In this document: piece after piece, positions 16,214 through 25,199 of the stretch
Layout of the letters: each line of letters opens with the position of its first letter
Numbering within the stretch: the stretch's first letter is position 1
Assembly: GCA_037143795.1 (NCBI GenBank)
Contig: JBAWXZ010000017.1
Location: 17,334 to 81,333, forward strand
DNA: 64,000 nucleotides
Reading direction: 5' to 3'
DNA from: Firm-13 sp037143795
GTDB taxonomy: Bacteria; Bacillota; Clostridia; Saccharofermentanales; Saccharofermentanaceae
Translations under genes and position numbers: made by a program
The notes under the pieces: generated by a model
The model's database searches: none
What the model was told of the DNA's origin: nothing
The model's input: only the letters and a program-made list of their open reading frames with translations

Positions 16214-16870
16214 ATGACCGACGAACTTAAAGATATCGTTTATAGCGATCTTTACCGATTTACAGGCAATAACAGACGTCATGACAAGGTTTTTCTGACC
16301 TTTGTTCAGGAATGGCTATCGAGCCCCGAATTCAGGTTTCTGAATTCTTTTCGGCGTACCCAGTTTTATTACCTTCAGATGCGGAATTCACCGAAGGGTT
16401 TTTACCATTTCAGGTGCACTCTTGCTTATAAATATTACAATATCGGTCTGAACAGCAAGACAAGGAAATATCATTTTCAGATCCCTTACGAAACCCGTAT
16501 TGGCAAGGGACTGTATATTGCTCATTTTGGCAGGATAATTATTCACCCCAAGGCTGTAATCGGACACAACGTGAATATTTCCACAGGGGTTGTTATCGGA
16601 ACACAGTTCAGAGGGCCGAAGAAAGGTTCCCCCGACATTGGCAACTATGTATGGATCGGAGCCAATGCAATCATAGTCGGGAATATACGCATCGGCAATA
16701 ATGTTTTAATTGCTCCTGGTGCCTATGTCAATTTTGATGTTCCCGATAATTCGATAGTCATTGGGAATCCGGGCCTGATCCGCAGATCGTCGGGCGCAAC
16801 ACTTGGATATATTAATAATACTATTCTATTTGATGAATATAATGTTCGTTCAGGGGAGCCTACGAGATGA
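16214..16870 (+). CDS. hexapeptide-repeat acyltransferase (serine-acetyltransferase-like)
   Basis: This 218-residue protein has a left-handed beta-helix made of hexapeptide repeats in its C-terminal half (about residues 95-200), as in serine O-acetyltransferase and polysaccharide acetyltransferases. Repeats such as IGHNVNISTGVVIG, IGNYVWIGANAIIVG and IGNNVLIAPGAYV are clear, and the His in IAHFGRIIIHPKA region and the GNPG turn fit acetyl-CoA enzymes. The N-terminal 90 residues are helical. No cysteine-synthesis genes are nearby, so the acceptor could be a sugar and not serine. It overlaps the following aminopeptidase gene by 4 bases (ATGA). Confidence 0.8.
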   Translation: MTDELKDIVYSDLYRFTGNNRRHDKVFLTFVQEWLSSPEFRFLNSFRRTQFYYLQMRNSPKGFYHFRCTLAYKYYNIGLNSKTRKYHFQIPYETRIGKGLYIAHFGRIIIHPKAVIGHNVNISTGVVIGTQFRGPKKGSPDIGNYVWIGANAIIVGNIRIGNNVLIAPGAYVNFDVPDNSIVIGNPGLIRRSSGATLGYINNTILFDEYNVRSGEPTR

Positions 16871-18144
16871 ATGCATACTTACCGGATGTAAGGGAATACC
16901 ATTTACCATCTTCGTTTTTCACATTGAATCGGCAAAAAATATTAGATCGTCTGCCTGATCGTGCACTTATGGTTGTTTTTGCAGGGAAAGCAGTTGTTAT
17001 GTCTGCAGATTCCGAATATCCATTTTTTGCAAACCGGAATTTCTACTATCTTACCGGTATCGAGCAGGAAGAATCGGTTCTTGTTATCACGAAGCATGCA
17101 GCACTGGTCAGGACTTTTCTTTTTGTACAGCCGGCGGATGAAATCAAAGAACGCTGGACAGGCAAGCGTCTTCGGATAGCAGACGTGCAGAGTCTTTCCG
17201 GTATCACGGACGTGCTGTATCTTCCGGCTCTTGAGGATTATCTGCAGCCGTATCTTTCGGACCGTTCCCTTCCGGTAGCGATCGAAGAGGGTCTTACCTA
17301 TGGTCCGGGCAAGTCTTTTGAGAGAACGATTCTTTCTATGCACAGTGAGAGGGAAGTCATAGCACTCCGGCCACTTCTGACCAGATTCCGCATGATAAAA
17401 GAGACCTGTGAAGTGGATATGATCAAAAAGGCCATAGAGCTGACAGATGACGCCATCCGGGAAATGGCAAAGACCATTCGCCCGGATGTCACAGAGCTTA
17501 CTATGTCTGCTGCATTTGAATTTGCGCTTGCCAGGAGGGGATGCCTTGTCCCTGCCTTTCCTTCGATTTTTGCTGCCGGACCCAACGCGCTTTGCCTGCA
17601 TCATATGAATCCTGTCGGGAAGGCGCGCAGCGGGGAGCTTATCCAGATTGACGTCGGAGGACGCGTTGCCGGTTATTGTGCTGATATTTCAAGGGTTTTT
17701 CCTGCGGACGGTGAATTTACCGGACAGCAGAAAGCTTTGTATGCTGCCGTGCGCGCCTGCCAGGAAAAAGCTTTTCAGGTAATCCGGCCTGGCGCATTTA
17801 TATCGGATATCAACAATGAGGTCAAAAATACGGCGAAGGATCAGCTGGAAAAGATGGGTGTCATCGAGGAGGATAACCCGGCACAAGCCGATGTTACTTC
17901 CTATTACTGGCATAGGGTATCACATCATATGGGGCTTGATGTACATGACTTGAGCGTCCACGAGATCCCGCTGGAACCAGGCATGGTAATTACGGTTGAA
18001 CCGGGCATTTATATTCCTCAGATGGGCATAGGGTTTAGAATAGAAGATGATGTGCTGGTAACGGAAGATGGATGTGAGGTACTTTCCTCCTTTATTTCAA
18101 GGGAACATGACGAAATCTGCGCCATGACAGGCGCTAAAGAGTAA
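16867..18144 (+). CDS. Xaa-Pro aminopeptidase (aminopeptidase P family)
   Basis: This 425-residue enzyme belongs to the M24 metallopeptidases and should remove N-terminal residues that precede proline. Residues 1-165 form the creatinase-like N-terminal domain (YFLTGIEQEESVL). The catalytic domain shows all five metal ligands: two Asp in IQIDVGGRVAGYCADISR near 261 and 272, His in HRVSHHMGLDVHD near 352, Glu in VITVEPGIYIP near 378 and Glu in GFRIEDDVLV near 392. No signal peptide is present, so it acts in the cytoplasm on peptides. It is translationally coupled to the acetyltransferase and followed by the hydrolase gene, probably one operon. Confidence 0.93.
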   Translation: MNAYLPDVREYHLPSSFFTLNRQKILDRLPDRALMVVFAGKAVVMSADSEYPFFANRNFYYLTGIEQEESVLVITKHAALVRTFLFVQPADEIKERWTGKRLRIADVQSLSGITDVLYLPALEDYLQPYLSDRSLPVAIEEGLTYGPGKSFERTILSMHSEREVIALRPLLTRFRMIKETCEVDMIKKAIELTDDAIREMAKTIRPDVTELTMSAAFEFALARRGCLVPAFPSIFAAGPNALCLHHMNPVGKARSGELIQIDVGGRVAGYCADISRVFPADGEFTGQQKALYAAVRACQEKAFQVIRPGAFISDINNEVKNTAKDQLEKMGVIEEDNPAQADVTSYYWHRVSHHMGLDVHDLSVHEIPLEPGMVITVEPGIYIPQMGIGFRIEDDVLVTEDGCEVLSSFISREHDEICAMTGAKE

Positions 18145-18160
18145 AGGGAGGGGAAAGGCT

Positions 18161-19150
18161 TTGCCGAATTCCGGGTCGCCCGCTTCATGGATTTTGCTTG
18201 CGTTTCTCATTTTGCTGTTTCTGGCAGGTGCTTTTTTTGGCTTGCTGCTTTATTTGACACGGCGTGCTTTTCATACAATATTTGACCGCCCTTTTCCGAG
18301 GCCGGCCTATGACAGGTCTCCCATGGAAATCAAGCAGGATACCATTTACGGCCGCGGACAAAACTGGTTCTATACGAATCGCCTTGATTTTCAGGATCTG
18401 CAGATTACATCCTATGACGGTCTTGAACTTTATGCCTATTACCGTCCGGCAGCTAAAAAAGAAACCAGATTCATGGTGGTCCTTATTCACGGCTGGAGGG
18501 ACACCCCGTCCTCAATGGCGGCTTTTGCCCAGATGTATATGGAAAAGACAGACTGCCATATCCTGATTCCGCATCTGCGTGCGCATGGCATGAGTCAGGG
18601 GAAATATATCGGCTACGGACTGGCAGACAGTCAGGATATACTGATGTGGACTGAATATATGGAGAAACATCTGGCGGGTCCTCTGACCGTCCTGTATCAC
18701 GGATGGTCCATGGGTGCAGCGACGGCCCTGCTTGCAGGTGGCAGCGGACACCTGCCGCCTTCAGTCGTCGGATTGATCGCAGACAGCCCTTATGACAATC
18801 TTGAAAATCAGCTATGCCATAATATAAGAAGCCGGTACCGCTTTGCACCGGGAATCCTGATCAGCGGTATAAGCCGTTTTGCGCAAAAAGAGCTCGGCTA
18901 CACACCACATCAGATATCTCCGATAGCACGTGCCGGAAGAATTGAAGTGCCTGTACTTTTGATTCATGGGACAAGCGATACATTCGTGCCCACTTACATG
19001 AGCGAAAAAATTTATGACAAAATACAGTCTCCCAAAAGAATTCTGCTGATTCAGGATGCAGGGCATACCATGTCATATAATGTCGCACCTTCGACGTATT
19101 CTTCCGAAGTGGATCAGTTTTTAAAAGCATGCGGGATTAAGATAGAATAA
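18161..19150 (+). CDS. alpha/beta hydrolase, membrane-anchored
   Basis: This 329-residue protein starts at a TTG preceded by GGGAGGGG. Residues 8-30 form one hydrophobic membrane segment, after which comes an alpha/beta-hydrolase domain. The oxyanion region is VVLIHGWRD near 108, the nucleophile Ser lies in GWSMG near 180, the acid Asp in HGTSDTFVP near 272 and the His in DAGHTMS near 301, so the triad is complete. It resembles the YqkD/FrsA-like family of serine hydrolases common in Firmicutes. The substrate is unknown. It is the last gene of the acetyltransferase-aminopeptidase group, which gives no clear pathway. Confidence 0.85.
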   Translation: MPNSGSPASWILLAFLILLFLAGAFFGLLLYLTRRAFHTIFDRPFPRPAYDRSPMEIKQDTIYGRGQNWFYTNRLDFQDLQITSYDGLELYAYYRPAAKKETRFMVVLIHGWRDTPSSMAAFAQMYMEKTDCHILIPHLRAHGMSQGKYIGYGLADSQDILMWTEYMEKHLAGPLTVLYHGWSMGAATALLAGGSGHLPPSVVGLIADSPYDNLENQLCHNIRSRYRFAPGILISGISRFAQKELGYTPHQISPIARAGRIEVPVLLIHGTSDTFVPTYMSEKIYDKIQSPKRILLIQDAGHTMSYNVAPSTYSSEVDQFLKACGIKIE

Positions 19151-19154
19151 CTAG

Positions 19155-19183
19155 TTGAATTGCAGACGATTTTAGAGTATAAT
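19155..19183 (+). promoter_or_regulatory. promoter of the thiamine riboswitch transcript
   Basis: TTGAAT (19155-19160) and a perfect TATAAT (19178-19183) are 17 bases apart and sit directly before the TPP riboswitch. Confidence 0.72.
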
Positions 19184-19194
19184 TTTTTTGTTCA

Positions 19195-19292
19195 TAGTGG
19201 GGAGCTGGTCCACGTACCGGCTGAGAGGATACAAACTAACGGAGTATCGACCCGATTTACCTGAACCGGATAATGCCGGCGGAGGGATCATA
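19195..19292 (+). promoter_or_regulatory. TPP riboswitch (THI element)
   Basis: The conserved core of the thiamine pyrophosphate riboswitch is present in order: GGGGAGC, GGCTGAGA, ACCC, then ACCTGAACCGGATAATGCCGGCGGAGGGA, ending near 19289. The pyrimidine-sensing CTGAGA and the pyrophosphate-sensing GATAATGCC segments are intact. Downstream, CTCCTT at 19308-19313 can pair with the ribosome binding site AAGGAG at 19333-19338, so the switch probably acts on translation of thiT, turning it off when TPP is plentiful. Confidence 0.95.
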
Positions 19293-19348
19293 GCTGAAGC
19301 GACGCTTCTCCTTGTTCATCTGTCGGACATAAAAGGAGGAGTTTTTTT

Positions 19349-20173
19349 ATGTCTGAAAATCGTTTTCAATCTTCGAAAAATCGGGAAAAAATCATGGCCG
19401 TTGCAGCCGGAGGAATCTGTCTGGCACTGGCAGAGGTACTGTCTCTTCTAAAGGTTTTTGAAATGCCGCAGGGTGGGTCCGTTACGCCTGCATCGATGCT
19501 GCCCATCATTCTTTTTGCCCTTTGCTTCGGGCCTTCCTGGGGGTTGGGCGTGGCATTCCTGTACAGTATCCTGCAGGCTTTTATAGGAGGCTATATCCTG
19601 GCTCCTGCTCAGGTTCTCCTGGATTACACGTTTGCGTTTACTTTACTGGGAACCGCCGGATTTTTTGCTGCGAAGAAATCGTTGCGTACCGCAGAGACAA
19701 ATATCCTGCGAAGACTGCATCTGATACCTTATTGGAAGATTTTACTTTCAACATTACTTGCCATTCTCCTGAGACTGCTGTGCAGCTTCCTTTCCGGTAT
19801 TGTTTTTTATGCGTCATATGCTCCCGAGGGACAGTCAGTTTGGGTTTACTCCCTTGTATATAATGCATCTTTTCTGATTCCCGAGGCTATCATCACAATA
19901 GCTGTTCTTGTGGCAATGATGGAGACCCTGAGGTTTCAACCAAAAGCTCAGGATACAAAGAAAATGTCAGTCCGCGAATGGATCTTTACTATCTTAATTA
20001 CTCTTATACCTATATACGGGCAGGTTATGCTTGTGGTATGGGCATTTGATGCTAACGCAAAAACTGCAAAAAAAGTATGGGGGCGTGTTGTGCTGTCTGT
20101 AATCGTAGTAATGTTTGCTGTATGGATTACTGCTTCCATCATCCAGGGGGCACCTGTTGTTAAATTGACCTGA
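19349..20173 (+). CDS. thiT: thiamine transporter ThiT with C-terminal extension
   Basis: This 274-residue membrane protein is the thiamine-binding S component of an energy-coupling-factor transporter; the shared ECF ATPases and EcfT are not in the window. Residues 15-190 fit ThiT, with about six membrane segments and the conserved LAEVLSLLKVFEMPQGGSVTPASMLPI block that forms the thiamine pocket. Usual ThiT length is about 180-200, but here residues 196-274 add two further membrane segments (EWIFTILITLIPIYGQ and VLSVIVVMFAVWI). The TPP riboswitch upstream confirms the assignment. The extra part resembles short two-helix Firmicutes membrane proteins, an inference. Confidence 0.93.
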   Translation: MSENRFQSSKNREKIMAVAAGGICLALAEVLSLLKVFEMPQGGSVTPASMLPIILFALCFGPSWGLGVAFLYSILQAFIGGYILAPAQVLLDYTFAFTLLGTAGFFAAKKSLRTAETNILRRLHLIPYWKILLSTLLAILLRLLCSFLSGIVFYASYAPEGQSVWVYSLVYNASFLIPEAIITIAVLVAMMETLRFQPKAQDTKKMSVREWIFTILITLIPIYGQVMLVVWAFDANAKTAKKVWGRVVLSVIVVMFAVWITASIIQGAPVVKLT

Positions 20174-20198
20174 TTAAACAGCCAGCTTACTAATAAAG

Positions 20199-20246
20199 AA
20201 AAGACCTGGAGCAGCCTGTTTTCGGCGGCCAGGTCTTTTCTCTTTT
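20199..20246 (+). terminator. Rho-independent terminator after thiT
   Basis: AAAAGACCTGG pairs with CCAGGTCTTTT across a loop that itself has GCAGCC/GGCGGC complementarity, and CTCTTTT follows. Confidence 0.85.
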
Positions 20247-20399
20247 ATATATACGTATATTACCGGGCGGCGAAGCAGGAATTTAATATAAACAGCCTGA
20301 TAAAATACTTGTATACAGGTAGCTTGAACAGGCTGATTTGTGCTATCATACTAGTCAACGATTTGAAACGCATGGGCGATGAAATGGAGGATTTCATGT

Positions 20400-21905
20400 A
20401 TGGCGATGATTTTTGCGGAGGAATCCCGCACGTTCAGTGAATACCTTCTTGTACCAAATCTGACGACGGCAAGTAACACGCCGGAAAAAGTGGATCTTTC
20501 GACGGCTATTGTCCGATATAACAAAGGGAAAGAAGAGCCGAGGCTCAAGATTAATATTCCCTTGGTCTCTGCAATTATGCAATCGGTTTCCGATTCCGGT
20601 ATGGCGATAGCACTTGCTAAATACGGCGGTCTGTCATTTATCTTTCAGTCCCAGCCGATCAGCGACCAGTGCGATATGGTCCGGAAGGCGAAGAAATACA
20701 AAGCAGGTATTGTTACTTCTGATTCCAATCTGATGCCTCACGCAACTCTTGCGGATGTTCTGTCCCTTAAAGAGAGAATGGGTCACGAAACGGTTGCTGT
20801 AACACATGACGGTTCTCCCAACGGCAGGCTGCTCGGATTGGTGACTTCAAGGGACTATCGAGTCAGCCGTATGGATCCTGCGACGAAAGTCTCGGAATTC
20901 ATGACGCCTTTCGACCACCTCATATTTGCAAGGGAAGGCACGACACTCAAGGAAGCAAACGATATTATATGGGAGCATAAAGTCAATCAGCTGCCGATCG
21001 TCGATGAGACTAATAATCTGGTCGGACTTGTTTTCCGAAAAGACTATGACTCGCATAAAGAAAATCCTCTTGAGCTTCTCGATCAGAACAAGCGTCTGGT
21101 TGTCGGAGCCGGAATCAATACACGCGACTATGAGGAACGCGTCCCGGCCCTGGTTTCCGCAGGAGCAGATGTTCTTTGCCTGGATTCCTCGGATGGCTTT
21201 TCCGAATGGCAGATGAATACTATTCGCTGGATTAAATCCTATAACTCGGATATTATGGTGGGTGCCGGCAACGTTGTTGATGCGGAAGGATTCCTGTATC
21301 TGGCACAGGCAGGCGCGGATTTTGTTAAGGTCGGAATCGGCGGCGGCTCAATCTGCATTACACGTGAACAGAAGGGTATTGGCTGCGGACAGGCATCTGC
21401 CATTCTTGCAGTCTCTAAAGCAAGAGATGAGTATTATAATAAGACTGGAATCTATATTCCTGTCTGTTCGGACGGCGGTATAGTACATGACTATCATATG
21501 ACCCTTGCCCTGGCTATGGGTGCCGATTTCATAATGCTTGGACGTTACTTTGCCCGTTTTGACGAAAGTCCTACCCGCAAAATGCTTGTCAGCGGCAATT
21601 ATGTAAAGGAGTACTGGGGCGAAGGCTCCAACCGTGCAAGGAACTGGCAGCGCTATGATGAAGGCGGTGCCGGAGGAAAGCTGGCTTTTGAAGAGGGCGT
21701 TGATTCTTATGTACCGTATGCCGGAAAGCTTAAGGATAATCTGGATGCTGCTATGGCAAAAGTCAAATCGACAATGTGTTCCTGTGGTTCTTCCTCCATT
21801 GAAGAGCTTCAGCAAAAAGCCAGACTGGTCGTTGTATCTTCCACCTCAATTATTGAGGGCGGCGCACACGATGTTATCCAGAAAGAGAACGACAGACCCA
21901 GGTAA
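20400..21905 (+). CDS. guaB: IMP dehydrogenase
   Basis: This 501-residue enzyme oxidises IMP to XMP with NAD+, the committed step of guanine nucleotide synthesis. It has the split TIM barrel with two CBS domains inserted (about residues 100-215), the nucleotide-binding block DVLCLDSSDGFS near 255, and the catalytic Cys in GGGSICIT near 316. The loop after it, REQKGIGCGQ, is the variant seen in some Clostridia and protists and differs from the common GVGVPQ form. The flap residues RYDEGG near 420 are present. The ATG at 20400 is favoured because GGAGG lies 9 bases before it; starting at 20379 would place the ribosome binding site inside the gene. Confidence 0.95.
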   Translation: MAMIFAEESRTFSEYLLVPNLTTASNTPEKVDLSTAIVRYNKGKEEPRLKINIPLVSAIMQSVSDSGMAIALAKYGGLSFIFQSQPISDQCDMVRKAKKYKAGIVTSDSNLMPHATLADVLSLKERMGHETVAVTHDGSPNGRLLGLVTSRDYRVSRMDPATKVSEFMTPFDHLIFAREGTTLKEANDIIWEHKVNQLPIVDETNNLVGLVFRKDYDSHKENPLELLDQNKRLVVGAGINTRDYEERVPALVSAGADVLCLDSSDGFSEWQMNTIRWIKSYNSDIMVGAGNVVDAEGFLYLAQAGADFVKVGIGGGSICITREQKGIGCGQASAILAVSKARDEYYNKTGIYIPVCSDGGIVHDYHMTLALAMGADFIMLGRYFARFDESPTRKMLVSGNYVKEYWGEGSNRARNWQRYDEGGAGGKLAFEEGVDSYVPYAGKLKDNLDAAMAKVKSTMCSCGSSSIEELQQKARLVVVSSTSIIEGGAHDVIQKENDRPR

Positions 21906-21988
21906 TGACTAATTCGGACGTTTATGTTTATGGGTATAGAGGAAACAGATACATTTGAAGTACCGCAAGGTAGAAAAGGAGCCGCACA

Positions 21989-22474
21989 ATGGTTGAACTT
22001 GAAAAGAATGCATTTACAGTAGAAGGTCTTAAGAGACTGCAGGATGAGTTGGCCGATAGAAAGACTGTGAAGTCTGCTGAGATTTCTGAACGGCTGAAGG
22101 AAGCCAGGGCTCAGGGCGATTTATCAGAAAATTCAGAATATGACGATGCCAAAGAAGCTCAGGCTAAAAATGAGTCGCGTATCATGGAACTGGAAGACAT
22201 GCTTAAAAATGCACGTGTTCTTGATGAAGAAGAAATCAGCAAGACAAAGGTCTCCCTTGGTTCCCTTGTAACACTTCGTGATGAAGAGACCAGGGAAGAA
22301 ATAGACTACAGCCTTGTAAACGCCAACGAAGGAGACATATTCCAGAATCGGATCTCCACAGAATCTCCAGTTGGACAGACCATTCTCGGCAAGAAAAAGG
22401 GACAGATTGTTGAAGTTGCTACACCTGTGGGCACACTGAAATATAAGATCGTCAAAATCGGTAAACCGGGCTAA
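21989..22474 (+). CDS. greA: transcription elongation factor GreA
   Basis: This 161-residue protein fits GreA, which rescues backtracked RNA polymerase by stimulating transcript cleavage. The N-terminal coiled coil (about residues 8-75) carries the acidic tip DLSENSEYDDAKE near 44, which delivers Mg to the polymerase active site. The C-terminal FKBP-like domain ends with SPVGQTILGKKKGQIVEV. Length is standard. AAAGGAG precedes the ATG. It is followed after 50 bases by lysS, a common greA-lysS arrangement in Firmicutes. Confidence 0.97.
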   Translation: MVELEKNAFTVEGLKRLQDELADRKTVKSAEISERLKEARAQGDLSENSEYDDAKEAQAKNESRIMELEDMLKNARVLDEEEISKTKVSLGSLVTLRDEETREEIDYSLVNANEGDIFQNRISTESPVGQTILGKKKGQIVEVATPVGTLKYKIVKIGKPG

Positions 22475-22524
22475 AGACGGTCGTTTTCAGAAACCCAGGG
22501 GATAGAAAGGACTTTTTAACATAT

Positions 22525-24033
22525 ATGCAGGATATAATTGACTCAAATATTGAGAATCCAGCCGAATCAGAACAGGATATGCAGGAACAGATGCGCAATC
22601 GCCTGACAAAGCTTCAGGAGCTTACAGCTTCCGGACACGATCCGTTTGAAGAGGTCGTATACGACGTTACCTGTCATACAACGGATATTACTGAGAATTT
22701 TGAAGAAATGGAAGAGAAGCAAGTCAGCGTCGCAGGACGTATTCTCTCGCGCCGCGGAATGGGCAAAGTCAGTTTTTGTGATCTGCATGACCGTAAAGGC
22801 CACATCCAGCTATTTACAAAGATCGATGAACTCGGTCCGGAAGCGTACGCGCTCTGGCAAAAACTGGATATCGGAGACATCGTCGGAGTAAAAGGCGCTG
22901 TTTTCCGTACGCACAAGGGCGAAATCTCTATCCGTACAAAAGAATACACGCTGCTGGCCAAGGCACTTCGCCCGCTTCCCAACAAATTTCACGGGCTGAA
23001 GGACGCGGATCTGCGATATCGCCAGCGTTATGTGGATCTGATTATTAATCCTGAAGTCAGGGATACGTTTGAGAAAAGATCAGCGGTCATCCGTGAAATC
23101 AGACAGTATATGGATTCGCTTTCCTTTATTGAAGTGGAAACCCCCATACTTAATGCAATTGCCGGAGGCGCAACAGCCAGGCCATTTGTAACGCATCACA
23201 ATGCGCTCGATATGGATATGTTCATGCGTATAGCGCCTGAACTGTATTTGAAGCGTCTTATTGTCGGCGGATTTGAGCGCGTTTATGAGCTCGGACGCCT
23301 TTTCAGAAATGAAGGTATGTCGATCAAGCACAATCCTGAGTTTACGACAATTGAGATGTATCAGGCATATACAGACCTTCACGGAATGATGGAACTTGCG
23401 GAGAATCTCTTAAGTGAAGTTGCCGTCAAAGTCCTCGGCACGACAGAGCTTACCTATCAGGGCACGCCGATCAGCCTCAAGCCGCCTTTTGCGCGGATGA
23501 CAATGAAGGAAGCCGTTAAGGAATTCTCCGGAGTGGACTTTGCTGATATTTCCACGGATGCAAAAGCTCATGAAGCTGCAAAAGAAAAGGGACTTGAGCC
23601 GAATGCATCTTTCAGAAAAGGTGAAATTCTTAATTTGTTTTTCGAGGTTTACTGCGAAGATAAGCTTATCCAGCCTACATTTATTTGTGAATACCCAATT
23701 GAGATTTCTCCTCTGACAAAGAAGAAGCCAGGCGATCCCTCGCTTACCGAGCGCTTTGAACTCTTCATCGGAGGACGCGAATATGCTAACGCTTATTCGG
23801 AGCTTAATGATCCGGTTGATCAGCGTGAGCGGTTTGCCGATCAGATTAAAAAGCGTGAGGCAGGCGACGATGAAGCGAATCTTATGGATGAGGATTTCTG
23901 TGTATCGCTTGAATACGGCATGCCGCCGACCGGAGGCATGGGTATCGGTATCGACCGCTTAATCATGCTCCTTACGGACCGTGCATCCATTCGTGATGTT
24001 CTGCTTTTCCCTACAATGAAGCCAATTGTCTGA
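22525..24033 (+). CDS. lysS: lysyl-tRNA synthetase, class II
   Basis: This 502-residue enzyme charges tRNA-Lys. Residues 60-165 form the OB-fold anticodon-binding domain, followed by the class II catalytic core: motif 1 around VRDTFEKRSAVIREIRQYM near 180, motif 2 FRNEGMSIKHNPEF near 262 and motif 3 GMGIGIDRLIML near 473. Length agrees with bacterial LysS. The N-terminal 25 residues are a polar extension. AGAAAGGA lies upstream of the ATG. It is co-directional with greA and with the J-like protein that starts 24 bases after its stop. No T-box leader is seen before it. Confidence 0.97.
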   Translation: MQDIIDSNIENPAESEQDMQEQMRNRLTKLQELTASGHDPFEEVVYDVTCHTTDITENFEEMEEKQVSVAGRILSRRGMGKVSFCDLHDRKGHIQLFTKIDELGPEAYALWQKLDIGDIVGVKGAVFRTHKGEISIRTKEYTLLAKALRPLPNKFHGLKDADLRYRQRYVDLIINPEVRDTFEKRSAVIREIRQYMDSLSFIEVETPILNAIAGGATARPFVTHHNALDMDMFMRIAPELYLKRLIVGGFERVYELGRLFRNEGMSIKHNPEFTTIEMYQAYTDLHGMMELAENLLSEVAVKVLGTTELTYQGTPISLKPPFARMTMKEAVKEFSGVDFADISTDAKAHEAAKEKGLEPNASFRKGEILNLFFEVYCEDKLIQPTFICEYPIEISPLTKKKPGDPSLTERFELFIGGREYANAYSELNDPVDQRERFADQIKKREAGDDEANLMDEDFCVSLEYGMPPTGGMGIGIDRLIMLLTDRASIRDVLLFPTMKPIV

Positions 24034-24057
24034 CGGGCGTTTTCAAAGGGGATACAT

Positions 24058-25134
24058 ATGAGCAACCTTACTGACAAACAGGAGCAGCCTGCTCAGGCTG
24101 CTTCTGATGAACCTGCAGCGGTTATTCCGGCAGAAAACACGGATTTTTCGAATCAATCTGAAAAGATGGATCGGTCATCTGCGCTTGAAATTCTCGGACT
24201 TAACGAAACGGCCAATGCATATGCCGTTGACAACCGTTTCTGGCAGCTTACGAAGCGATATCGCGCTGAAAAGAACGACGAAAAACTGAAGTTGGTTACC
24301 GCGGCTTATGAAGTAGCTTCCGGCCGGGCTGCCGAAAGGCAGGCAGAGCAGATTGTGGATAATCAGGGTAAAAAATTCCTTGGTAAATCAATACGGCAAT
24401 GGAAGGTGAGTTTATACTATTCCTGGTGGAAGATCCTTGCGCTTATTCTCTGCGTGTTCCTTGGCGGATCTCTTGTTTATCAGATGATTACCGGCGGCAA
24501 CTATGATATTAAAGTTGTAAGCATCGGCCATTTTGCTGTGGACAATACCTTTTTTACCGATTATTCGGTTGATAAACTTGGTTACAAAAAACCATATATT
24601 ACTTCTGCTGACCTGGTAATCGACGGGTCCGAAGCGGAAAACAATGCAACCATATATGGTGCTGCAGCCGCAGCTTCCTTTCTGGGAATTGAACCGGATG
24701 TTATCATATTTGATGCAAAGACGATGCCGTATTATCTTACCACGGTTACCGACCTTGACTCCTTTTATGCATATCTTCAGGAGAATCTGCCGCAGGTGTT
24801 TCTGGATCAGATAACTCCGGTTACAGGTACTATGAAACAATACAAGGAACTGACGGCAGAAGAGGGGGATCAAGTGCTGTTCAGTCCTGACGATGAAGTC
24901 GAGCATGTTTATGGTCTGCAGATTTCTGACCCCGGGCTTATCCATGCGCTTGGGTATACGAATGAATGGATGTCACAAAAAGATTCACTGGTATTTTCAA
25001 TTGGAGCAACTTCAAAGGATATCACAAAAGCAGAAGCTTTCATCGAGTCTATTCTGAGAGATCAAAACATAATAGCACAGGAATATCAGGCAGCTGACAG
25101 TTCGGATACGGAATCAACTTCAGCTGCATCATAA
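24058..25134 (+). CDS. uncharacterised single-pass membrane protein with J-like N-terminal segment
   Basis: I do not recognise a named family for this 358-residue protein. Residues 1-40 are polar. Residues 40-95 (ALEILGLNETANAYAVDNRFWQLTKRYRAE onward) look like a degenerate J-domain-style three-helix segment without the HPD motif. One membrane helix follows at about 121-142 (WWKILALILCVFLGGSLVYQM), and the remaining 215 residues are an extracytoplasmic or lumen-type domain with a YYLTTVTDLDSFYAYL block. The pattern, an internal helix with a short cytoplasmic domain, would suit a membrane scaffold or sensor. It lies 24 bases behind lysS and is probably co-transcribed. A Ser/Thr-rich tail ends the protein. 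Confidence 0.7.
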   Translation: MSNLTDKQEQPAQAASDEPAAVIPAENTDFSNQSEKMDRSSALEILGLNETANAYAVDNRFWQLTKRYRAEKNDEKLKLVTAAYEVASGRAAERQAEQIVDNQGKKFLGKSIRQWKVSLYYSWWKILALILCVFLGGSLVYQMITGGNYDIKVVSIGHFAVDNTFFTDYSVDKLGYKKPYITSADLVIDGSEAENNATIYGAAAAASFLGIEPDVIIFDAKTMPYYLTTVTDLDSFYAYLQENLPQVFLDQITPVTGTMKQYKELTAEEGDQVLFSPDDEVEHVYGLQISDPGLIHALGYTNEWMSQKDSLVFSIGATSKDITKAEAFIESILRDQNIIAQEYQAADSSDTESTSAAS

Positions 25135-25199
25135 CCGTTATTGACAGATTTACATGTCCTGCAGCGTCATACAGGCGACGGACGGTTCGTGCCGGCAGG

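Noticed and set aside
20281..20345. CAGCCTG/CAGGCTG inverted repeat before guaB, considered as a purine riboswitch
   Set aside because: The conserved purine-riboswitch core (paired loops with TATA..., ...CTAC...) is absent. The repeat alone is weak support.
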